From Betaproteobacteria bacterium RIFCSPLOWO2_02_FULL_62_17 (GTDB taxonomy: Bacteria > Pseudomonadota > Gammaproteobacteria > Burkholderiales > SG8-39): DNA of 5,001 nt. Each line of letters starts with the position of its first letter. The first letter of the stretch is position 1. A model generated the notes under the pieces. That model saw only the letters and a program-made list of their open reading frames with translations. It did not search any database and was not told where the DNA came from. The stretch lies in the NCBI GenBank assembly GCA_001770355.1, contig MEQV01000189.1, positions 1 to 5,001 on the forward strand, written 5' to 3'. Of this stretch, positions 1 to 5,001 are shown in pieces. Made by a program: the position numbers and the translations under genes.

Positions 1-1037
1 GGGTGGTGGTTCTCGCCGTGGCGATCCTGCCGCTGTTGGGCGTGGGCGGCAGCCAGATATTCAAGGCGGAAACACCTGGACCGATGAAGGACACTAAACT
101 CACCCCGCGGATTGCGGAAACCGCAAAAGGCCTGTGGGGTGTATACGCGCTGATAACGCTGGCCTGCATTGCCGCATTCAAGCTTGCCGGCATGACCTGG
201 TTCGATGCTGTAGTCCATGCCTTCTCCACCATGGGCTTGGGCGGGTTTGCCGCGTATGACGCGAGTTTCGGGCATTGGAACTCGCCTGCGATCGAGGTGG
301 TGGCGATTTTCTTCATGCTTGTCGCGGGTATCAATTTTGCCACCCATTTCGTTGCTTTCCGCAAGCGCCAGCTCACGTCCTACCGGGACGATCCGGAAGC
401 GAAGCTGTTTCTGGTGGTAATCATCCTTTCCTGCTTCGGCATTGCCTGGTACCTGCTGGGCAACCACGTCTATGCCGACTTCTGGACTGCGCTGCGCTAT
501 GCCAGCTTCAACGTCGTATCCGTTGCCACAACCACCGGATTTAGCACCACCGATTACAACCAGTGGCCAATATTCGCGCCAGTATGGATGTTGTTTCTGT
601 GCTGCTTCGCCTGCTGTTCGGGTTCCACCGGGGGTGGCATTAAGATGGTGCGCGCGGTGATTATGACGAAGCAGGCGTTTCGGGAACTCAAGCGCATCGT
701 CCATCCGCGAGCCTATATCCCGGTGAAACTGGCAGGACAGGTGGTCGAGAATAACATCGTGTTCGCGGTACTCGCATTCATGATGGTCTACGCCGGCACG
801 ATAATTTCACTCACCATGCTGATGGCGGCTTCCGGGCTGGACATCGTCACGGCGTTCTCGGCAATAGTCGCTTGCGTCAATAACACCGGCCCGGGGTTGG
901 CGCAGGTGGGCCCCGCGACCACTTATGCGATCCTGACCGATTTTCAGATCTGGCTGTGCATCACCGGTTTGCTGCTAGGACGGCTCGAACTGTTGACGTT
1001 GTTGGTGGTATTTACGCCAGGGTTCTGGAGGCAGTAG
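1..1037 (+). CDS. trkH: TrkH-type potassium uptake channel subunit (C-terminal part, 5' end outside window)
   Basis: This is the membrane pore subunit of the Trk K+ uptake system, which normally works with the NAD-binding regulator TrkA at the inner membrane. The visible 344 residues (numbered from the codon at 3) carry three of the four expected pore repeats. The filter loops are STMGLGGF (about 75-82), VATTTGFSTTD (174-184) and VNNTGPGL (292-299). The conserved intramembrane gating loop GSTGGGIK is at 207-214, and the family's C-terminal signature GRLELLTLL is at 326-334, followed by FTPGFWR. RIAETAK near residue 36 is also typical of TrkH rather than KtrB. The family is usually about 480 residues, so roughly 140 are missing on the left. 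The GTG at 3 is an internal codon, not a start. Four cysteines (200, 201, 204, 205) sit just before the gating loop. The stop is TAG at 1035. Family assignment is very sure; specific kinetics or ion coupling cannot be read. Confidence 0.95.
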   Translation, partial: VVVLAVAILPLLGVGGSQIFKAETPGPMKDTKLTPRIAETAKGLWGVYALITLACIAAFKLAGMTWFDAVVHAFSTMGLGGFAAYDASFGHWNSPAIEVVAIFFMLVAGINFATHFVAFRKRQLTSYRDDPEAKLFLVVIILSCFGIAWYLLGNHVYADFWTALRYASFNVVSVATTTGFSTTDYNQWPIFAPVWMLFLCCFACCSGSTGGGIKMVRAVIMTKQAFRELKRIVHPRAYIPVKLAGQVVENNIVFAVLAFMMVYAGTIISLTMLMAASGLDIVTAFSAIVACVNNTGPGLAQVGPATTYAILTDFQIWLCITGLLLGRLELLTLLVVFTPGFWRQ

Positions 1038-1131
1038 CAGTACACCCGAGCCCGTATCGCGCCTGCGCGGCGGCGGCATAATAAATGTTGATTGCATCGC
1101 TTGGGAAACGTGCATTCTTTTTGGGGACACG

Positions 1132-2472
1132 ATGAATACTCTCGAGCATTTCGGCGCTCACGTCGCGGGCGCTGCGGCGGCTGGCCTTTCCAATCCGGTG
1201 CGGGAACTGCTGCGCTTGCATCTGGCGGACACGGTCGCCGCCTGGGTAGCGGGCGCCCATACGCATGAGGGCAGGGAACTGCTGGCTGTGGCGGCGAAGG
1301 GCGATGCGGGGCCCATGGGTGCGGGGCTCATGGGGCGTGTCATGCTCCATTGCGCCGTGACGCGGCTCAGCGAAATAGACGATATTCATCTCGCGGCGGG
1401 CACCACGCCCGGCGCGGTGATAGTTCCCGCGGCTTTGAGCATTGCCGCGGCGCTGGGCGACACCGGCGGGGCGGCGCTCGAAGAAGCGGTCTGCGCAGGC
1501 TATGACGCGATGGTGCGCCTGGGCGAGGAAATGGGCGGAGCATCCATACTGTACCGCGGCATCTGGCCCACCTATTTCAATGCGCCCTTTGGTGCGGCGG
1601 CGGTAGCCTCGCGGCTGCTGGGTCTGGATGACAAGCGTACCGCGCACGCGCTCGGCCTCGCGCTGGTCGTGGCTTCTCCCAACGTCGGCCAGCAAAGCGG
1701 AAAGATGGCGCGCTGGTTGCTGCTGGGTGCTGCGGCGCGCAATGGCGTGATGGCGGCGCTGGCGGCGCAGGAGGGATTCACCGCCGATCTTGCCCTGCTG
1801 GATAAACCGTTTCACTCGGTCTACGGACTTACGATAGATGGCGCGCGGCTGCTCGCGAACCTCGGCAAGCGCGCCGCCGTGCTGGATGTGGCCTTCAAGC
1901 CCTGGTGCGCGGCGCGCCAGACCATGGCCGCGGCGCAGGGCCTCAAGGAGTTGCTTGAGGAAGGCCTGGATCCGTCGGGGATAGAAGCCATCAAGGTTGC
2001 CGTGCCCCCGGCCTACCTTGGCATGGTCAATCATGGCGTCATTCCCGGTGAGCGCGGCTCGCACATGACCAGTCTTCCCTACCAATTGGTGCTTGCTGCC
2101 CTGGCACCGGAAACGATGTACCGGCTTGATTACGCGCCGGCGCCTACGCCGGCGGAACATCAGGCCTTGCTCGCCAGAATCAGCGTCGAAGCCGATGAGA
2201 AATTGATGGAGTATTTCCCGCGCGCCTGGCCAGCAAGCATCGAAGTACGGGCCCGCGCTGGCGGCGGGCAACGGCTGGTGACAGAAATTCCCGGCGACGC
2301 CGGGCGACCGTTGGACGAATCACAGATTCGTGACAAGTGCCGGCGGGTGTTTTCTCCATTGCTGGCGGCGCCAAGCGCAGTTTCGCTGTGCGACGCAGCG
2401 CTGGGCGTCCTGGACAGGCCGGAGGGAGTTAACAAACTCCTGCAACAAATAGAAAGCTGCTATCCGCGTTGA
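1132..2472 (+). CDS. MmgE/PrpD family protein, divergent active site, substrate unknown
   Basis: This complete 446-residue cytosolic protein is of the MmgE/PrpD superfamily, which includes 2-methylcitrate dehydratase and cis-aconitate decarboxylase. Family features are visible in order: an N-terminal helix with LADTVAAWVAG (31-41), the acidic motif EIDDIHLA (81-88) leading into TPGAVIVPAAL (92-102), PFGAAAVASRLLGL (152-165), AARNGVMAAL (201-210), FKPWCAARQTM (255-265) and SLPYQLVLAAL (314-324). The length is normal for the family. By alignment from memory, the histidines of the usual HPG, HPT and TH motifs are replaced by Thr92, Trp145 and Met265, so dehydratase or decarboxylase activity should not be assumed. 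The start at 1132 is supported by GGGGA at 1123-1127, four bases upstream. The gene stands between trkH and the atp operon with no metabolic partner such as prpB or prpC beside it, so the context does not reveal a substrate. Family sure; reaction unknown. Confidence 0.9.
   Translation: MNTLEHFGAHVAGAAAAGLSNPVRELLRLHLADTVAAWVAGAHTHEGRELLAVAAKGDAGPMGAGLMGRVMLHCAVTRLSEIDDIHLAAGTTPGAVIVPAALSIAAALGDTGGAALEEAVCAGYDAMVRLGEEMGGASILYRGIWPTYFNAPFGAAAVASRLLGLDDKRTAHALGLALVVASPNVGQQSGKMARWLLLGAAARNGVMAALAAQEGFTADLALLDKPFHSVYGLTIDGARLLANLGKRAAVLDVAFKPWCAARQTMAAAQGLKELLEEGLDPSGIEAIKVAVPPAYLGMVNHGVIPGERGSHMTSLPYQLVLAALAPETMYRLDYAPAPTPAEHQALLARISVEADEKLMEYFPRAWPASIEVRARAGGGQRLVTEIPGDAGRPLDESQIRDKCRRVFSPLLAAPSAVSLCDAALGVLDRPEGVNKLLQQIESCYPR
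2424..2441 (+). repeat. Inverted repeat (hairpin) inside the 3' end of the MmgE/PrpD gene
   Basis: GGAGTT (2425-2430) and AACTCC (2435-2440) are perfect complements around an AACA loop. A G-T wobble at 2424/2441 extends the stem to seven pairs. It lies about 30 bases before the stop codon. No T-run follows, so it is not a standard intrinsic terminator; chance is possible. Confidence 0.35.
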
Positions 2473-2496
2473 TTGGCGTCGCGCGCAGGACGGAAA

Positions 2497-2526
2497 TTGA
2501 CGCCTCAACCGCGAAACGATTAGAAT
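2497..2526 (+). promoter_or_regulatory. Predicted sigma70-type promoter of the atp operon
   Basis: A -35 box TTGACG (2497-2502) and a -10 box TAGAAT (2521-2526) are separated by 18 bases; each matches the consensus at five of six positions. They lie in the spacer just after the MmgE/PrpD stop and before atpI, where an ATP synthase operon promoter is expected. Transcription would begin near 2532-2534, giving a leader of about 35 bases before the atpI ATG. The call rests on sequence match and position only. Confidence 0.7.
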
Positions 2527-2567
2527 TCACGCCTTTGTGGCATTGCACCACGCGGTTACGGATCAGG

Positions 2568-2960
2568 ATGTTAGGCCTGCGCAGCAAGGCGTTGAAAACC
2601 GTATTCTGGTGGCAGGCGCTGGCGATGGCGGTTATCGTAGTGATCGCCGCGGTGTCCACTGGGATGCATGGTGCGATTTCCGCCGCTTTGGGGGGCGGCA
2701 CCAGCATGGTGGCCGGGGTAGTGGCGGGGTTGCTGATACAACGCGGGAACAGGGGCAAGACTAAAACCGCGGGAAACATACTGGTTGCCGCGATTACCGC
2801 GGAGGGGGTCAGGATCGGCTTGATGCTGGCATTGCTCTGGCTGATCTTTGCGAACTATAAGCAGGTCATACCGGGCGCGCTGATCGGCGCCTTCGTCGTC
2901 ACGGTTCTGATTTTTTCGATGGCATTTTTCGTTCGCGAAAATTCGCAACAATCCAGTTGA
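2568..2960 (+). CDS. atpI: ATP synthase subunit I (AtpI), assembly-associated membrane protein
   Basis: This small hydrophobic inner-membrane protein of 130 residues is the first gene of the operon; AtpI proteins are linked to c-ring assembly and Mg2+ handling and are not part of the finished enzyme. Four membrane segments can be seen at about 12-30, 35-57, 70-95 and 100-122. The Gly-rich stretch ALGGGTSMVAG (40-50) and the Glu79/Arg82 pair at the start of the third segment fit the family, and E. coli AtpI has a similar length (126). An upstream TTG at 2469 would give 163 residues, but that extension is hydrophilic and would span the predicted promoter, so the ATG at 2568 is chosen. Its ribosome site is weak (GGA at 2560-2562). 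Ten bases separate its stop from atpB. The sequence is divergent, as usual for AtpI, so the call leans partly on context. Confidence 0.88.
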   Translation: MLGLRSKALKTVFWWQALAMAVIVVIAAVSTGMHGAISAALGGGTSMVAGVVAGLLIQRGNRGKTKTAGNILVAAITAEGVRIGLMLALLWLIFANYKQVIPGALIGAFVVTVLIFSMAFFVRENSQQSS

Positions 2961-2970
2961 ATACTAAGAT

Positions 2971-3795
2971 ATGGCTACCGGAACAGAACTGACCCCGACC
3001 GAATACATCAATCACCACCTCAACTTCTTGGGGAAGAAGGTAGGTGATGGCGATTTCTGGACGTTGCACCTGGATTCAGTCTCGGTGGCGATCCTGCTCG
3101 GTTTCCTGGGGCTGGGCTTGATCTGGTGGGTGGCCAGGGGCGCGACCGCCGGCGTGCCCAACAAGCGCCAGGCATTTGTTGAGCTGATATTCGAATTCAT
3201 CGACAACCAGGCCAAGGGCATTTTCAAGCACGAGCGGCACAGCTTTGTGGCGCCCACCGCCCTTACCGTGTTCATCTGGGTGGTCTTGATGAATGCCATG
3301 GATTTCCTGCCGGTGGACTGGATTGCCCTGGGTACGCATGCCATCAGCGAGCACGGCTTTCGCATCGTGCCCACCGCCGATGTCAACACCACCTTCGCAC
3401 TGGCGCTTACCGTGTGGGCGTTGATGATCTACTTCTCGATCAAGGTCAAGACACTGGGAGGGTGGCTGCACGAGCTGTTCTGCGCGCCGTTCGGCTCCCA
3501 TCCCCTGCTCTGGATTTTCAACCTGCTGTTCAACCTGATCGAGTACCTCTCCAAGCCGCTGTCGCATTCGCTGCGGCTGTTCGGCAACATGTACGCGGGC
3601 GAGATCATCTTTCTTCTGTTGTGGATGTGGGCAGCCAACAGCGCCTGGAGCGAGGATTACTACATCGGCTTGATCGTCTCCTCAGCCCTGGCCTGGGCCT
3701 GGGCGATCTTCCATATCTTGATCGTCCTTCTGCAGGCCTATGTATTCATGATGCTCACCGTCGTCTATATCTCGATGGCGCACGATCACCACTAA
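2971..3795 (+). CDS. atpB: F0F1 ATP synthase subunit a
   Basis: This 274-residue inner-membrane subunit forms the proton half-channels against the c-ring. The signature LRLFGNMYAGE (201-211) contains the essential Arg202 (E. coli Arg210), Asn206 and Glu211. The last helix carries His248 and Gln255 in WAIFHIL...LLQAYVFM, matching E. coli His245 and Gln252. Hydrophobic segments lie near 37-57, 93-113, 142-158, 178-192, 203-225 and 231-268. Length is close to E. coli (271), and the protein ends in a His-rich tail (HDHH). The start at ATG 2971 is nearly forced, because an in-frame TAA lies at 2965-2967. No clear Shine-Dalgarno precedes it, so translation is probably coupled to atpI, which ends ten bases upstream. 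Identification is certain. Confidence 0.98.
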   Translation: MATGTELTPTEYINHHLNFLGKKVGDGDFWTLHLDSVSVAILLGFLGLGLIWWVARGATAGVPNKRQAFVELIFEFIDNQAKGIFKHERHSFVAPTALTVFIWVVLMNAMDFLPVDWIALGTHAISEHGFRIVPTADVNTTFALALTVWALMIYFSIKVKTLGGWLHELFCAPFGSHPLLWIFNLLFNLIEYLSKPLSHSLRLFGNMYAGEIIFLLLWMWAANSAWSEDYYIGLIVSSALAWAWAIFHILIVLLQAYVFMMLTVVYISMAHDHH

Positions 3796-3822
3796 TCCAA
3801 TTAACCGTCTATCAGCACAGGA

Positions 3823-3829
3823 AAGGAAG
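3823..3829 (+). promoter_or_regulatory. Strong ribosome binding site of atpE
   Basis: AAGGAAG lies seven bases before the atpE ATG at 3837, inside a purine-rich, G/C-poor run (about 3818-3836). It fixes the atpE start even though the reading frame stays open upstream through atpB. It is the best Shine-Dalgarno in the operon part of this window, fitting the need for many c subunits per enzyme. Confidence 0.75.
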
Positions 3830-3836
3830 AAAGAAA

Positions 3837-4109
3837 ATGGAAAATCTTCAACTCGTCGCGATGGTGCAGGCGTACTCCGCCGTCGGTATCGGCCTCATGA
3901 TCGGCTTGGGCGCATTGGGCGCCTGCGTCGGCGTGGGTATCATGTGCTCGCGCTTCCTGGAAGCCGCCGCGCGCCAGCCGGAGCTGACCGATTCGCTGCA
4001 GGGCAAGGTATTCCTGTTGCTGGGCCTGATCGATGCTTCCTACATCATCGGCGTGGGCCTGGCGCTGTGGTTCGCCACCGCCAATCCGCTGCTGGCTAAG
4101 CTTGGCTGA
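3837..4109 (+). CDS. atpE: F0F1 ATP synthase subunit c (proteolipid)
   Basis: This 90-residue two-helix hairpin protein forms the membrane rotor ring. Helix 1 (about 10-37) holds the Gly/Ala packing pattern (Gly23, 25, 28, 32, 34). The polar loop ARQPEL (45-50) binds the central stalk, and helix 2 (about 58-82) contains the proton-carrying carboxylate Asp66 in LIDASY, equivalent to E. coli Asp61. An Asp without the Gln/Glu/Ser set of sodium-type rings points to proton coupling. Cys30 occupies the place of E. coli Ala25. The protein is slightly longer than E. coli's 79 residues, with five extra residues before the polar loop. Start chosen at 3837 because of the strong ribosome site at 3823-3829 and because the sequence before it is a shadow of atpB. 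It follows atpB after a 41-base spacer. Identification is certain; ring size cannot be deduced. Confidence 0.98.
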   Translation: MENLQLVAMVQAYSAVGIGLMIGLGALGACVGVGIMCSRFLEAAARQPELTDSLQGKVFLLLGLIDASYIIGVGLALWFATANPLLAKLG

Positions 4110-4111
4110 TC

Positions 4112-4126
4112 GCGGCGGCGTGCCGC
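4112..4126 (+). other. Small GC hairpin between atpE and atpF
   Basis: GCGGC (4112-4116) pairs with GCCGC (4122-4126) around a five-base loop, starting three bases after the atpE stop. No T-run follows. It could protect the 3' end of an atpE message or be chance in a GC-rich spacer; the role is inferred. Confidence 0.35.
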
Positions 4127-4148
4127 TCGTCCCTTTCGGGGAATACGC

Positions 4149-4619
4149 ATGAATATCAACGTAACGCTATTCGCACAGGCGCTTGTCTTTATCGCGTTCA
4201 TCTGGTTCGCGGTCAAATTCATCTGGCCGTATCTGCTGCACGCCATCGAGACCCGCCAGAAAACCATCGCCGACGGGCTTGCCGCCGCCGAAAAAGGCAA
4301 GCAGGCGCTGGAGATCTCCTCCAAGCAGGCCGGTGAGGAGATCGGCAAGGCGCGCGGCCGCGCAGGGGACATCATTGCTCAGGCCGAGAAGCGCGCCTCG
4401 CAAATGATCGAAGAGGCGAAGATCGCTGCGCGCGACGAAGGCGGCCGCGAGAAGGCCGCCGCCAAGGCCGAGATCGAGCAGGAAGTCTCGCGCGCACGCG
4501 AAGCGCTGCGCGAAGAGGTCGCCGGACTGGTGATTGCCGGCGCGGAGAAAATTCTGCGCCGGGAAGTGAATGCCCAGACTCACGCAGAATTGCTCACGCA
4601 GATGAAGAAAGAGATCTGA
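4149..4619 (+). CDS. atpF: F0F1 ATP synthase subunit b (peripheral stalk)
   Basis: This 156-residue stator subunit has exactly the length of E. coli subunit b and normally acts as a homodimer linking subunit a to delta and F1. One membrane helix spans about 5-27. It is followed by the conserved hinge ETRQKTIADGL (34-44) with Arg36, and then a long charged, Ala-rich coiled coil (about 45-125) containing AQAEKR (77-82) with the conserved Ala79. The C-terminal delta-binding part has GAEKILRREV (131-140). The start at 4149 is supported by GGGGA at 4138-4142, six bases upstream. That site overlaps a weak four-pair TCCC/GGGA hairpin (4130-4142) that might modestly limit initiation. The spacer from atpE is 39 bases, and atpH begins five bases after its stop. 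Only one b-type gene is visible, so a b/b' heterodimer is not indicated here. Confidence 0.97.
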   Translation: MNINVTLFAQALVFIAFIWFAVKFIWPYLLHAIETRQKTIADGLAAAEKGKQALEISSKQAGEEIGKARGRAGDIIAQAEKRASQMIEEAKIAARDEGGREKAAAKAEIEQEVSRAREALREEVAGLVIAGAEKILRREVNAQTHAELLTQMKKEI

Positions 4620-4623
4620 ACAC

Positions 4624-5001
4624 ATGGCAGAAGTCGCCACCATTGCGCGGCCCTACGCCGAGGCGGTATTTGCCCTGGCAGACAAGGCGGGCACGCTCGC
4701 GCCCTGGTCGGATGCGTTGGCGCGGCTTGCCGCCTTTGCGCGCGCGCCTGAACTGGCGCAGCTGATGGGAAACCCCAAGGTGAGCAGCGCGCAGATGGCT
4801 GACCTTTTTTCCGCCGCGGGGGAAATGCCGCAAGAGGCAAAAGGACTGATTGACGCGCTGATTGAGAACCGGCGCCTGGAGGCATTGCCTGCGGTCGCCG
4901 CGCAGTTCGAGGTGCTCAAGGCGGATCGCGAAGGCTCGGTCGATGCCGAAATCACCAGCGCCTATGCGCTTGAAGGCGCAGAGCTTGCGTCGCTGGTCGC
5001 G
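4624..5001 (+). CDS. atpH: F0F1 ATP synthase subunit delta (N-terminal part, 3' end outside window)
   Basis: This is the peripheral stalk subunit that caps the F1 alpha/beta head and binds the C-terminus of subunit b. 126 codons are visible, with no stop before the window edge; the family is about 175-180 residues, so roughly 70% is present. The start of the delta family is plain: VATIARPYAEAVFALA (4-19), then the helical N-terminal domain ending around LIENRRLEALPAVAAQF (79-95), and the linker with SVDAEITSAYAL (105-116) that opens the C-terminal domain. The ATG at 4624 is five bases after the atpF stop, with only a weak GAAAGAG (about 4606-4612) as ribosome site, so coupling to atpF translation is likely. 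The expected next gene is atpA. Identification is very sure. Confidence 0.96.
   Translation, partial: MAEVATIARPYAEAVFALADKAGTLAPWSDALARLAAFARAPELAQLMGNPKVSSAQMADLFSAAGEMPQEAKGLIDALIENRRLEALPAVAAQFEVLKADREGSVDAEITSAYALEGAELASLVA

Noticed and set aside
3..5. GTG at 3 as a true start of trkH
   Set aside because: The protein lacks the first pore repeat expected of TrkH, and the sequence at this point matches the middle of the family, so the gene is simply cut by the window edge.
1038..1131. Possible promoter (TTGATT, 17 bases, TGCATT at 1088-1116; or CATAAT at 1077-1082) and terminator between trkH and the MmgE/PrpD gene
   Set aside because: The TGCATT box matches only three consensus positions, CATAAT has no -35 partner, and the CGCG repeat at 1058-1069 has a short stem and no T-run. 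None is strong enough to annotate.
1012..2271. Long open frame of 419 codons on the - strand opposite the MmgE/PrpD gene
   Set aside because: It mirrors the codon pattern of a GC-rich gene on the other strand. Its product is Arg/His/Gln-rich low-complexity sequence with no recognisable domain, while the + strand gene is a clear family member.
2571..2951. Open frame on the - strand opposite atpI
   Set aside because: It has no recognisable protein features and lies opposite a well-supported membrane protein gene within an operon.
3414..3836. Open frame extending atpE upstream through atpB (231 codons in all)
   Set aside because: The extension is an out-of-frame shadow of atpB. The real c subunit begins at 3837 after a strong ribosome site and has normal length.
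4167..4955. Several open frames on the - strand opposite atpF and atpH
   Set aside because: They overlap each other in different frames, look like low-complexity shadows of Ala/Glu-rich coding sequence, and lie opposite certain atp genes.

Overview
This window reads as an ordinary chromosomal stretch of a fairly GC-rich proteobacterium, most likely a betaproteobacterium. That placement is inferred from the protein sequences (TrkH, F0 subunits a, b and c, delta) and the classical gene order atpI-atpB-atpE-atpF-atpH. No database search was possible. All supported genes lie on the + strand. I see no rRNA, tRNA, CRISPR array, insertion sequence or phage gene.

Region 1 (1-1037) is the C-terminal two thirds or so of a TrkH potassium-uptake channel subunit, cut by the window start. 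A 94-base spacer follows, with no convincing terminator and only weak promoter-like matches. Region 2 (1132-2472) is a complete MmgE/PrpD-superfamily protein of 446 residues. It keeps the fold-typical motifs, but the positions where studied family members carry catalytic histidines appear to hold Thr, Trp and Met, so its reaction cannot be read from the family name.

Region 3 (2497-5001) is the start of the F1F0 ATP synthase operon. A good sigma70-type promoter (TTGACG, 18-base spacer, TAGAAT) lies just after the MmgE/PrpD gene. It is followed by atpI (assembly factor), atpB (a), atpE (c), atpF (b) and the first 126 codons of atpH (delta). The rest of the operon (atpA, atpG, atpD, atpC) is expected beyond the right edge. 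The a and c subunits keep the essential proton-path residues (Arg202 in a, Asp66 in c), so a working proton-driven enzyme is predicted. The promoter also decides the atpI start: the longer frame beginning at 2469 would run through the promoter, so the ATG at 2568 is preferred.

The only functional link between neighbours is loose: potassium uptake through Trk depends on membrane potential and ATP synthase uses the proton-motive force. Nothing here looks like a new multi-gene system. The points most worth a second look are the divergent active site of the MmgE/PrpD protein, the atpI start and promoter, the missing Shine-Dalgarno at atpB against a strong one at atpE, and small hairpins at the end of the MmgE/PrpD gene and between atpE and atpF.
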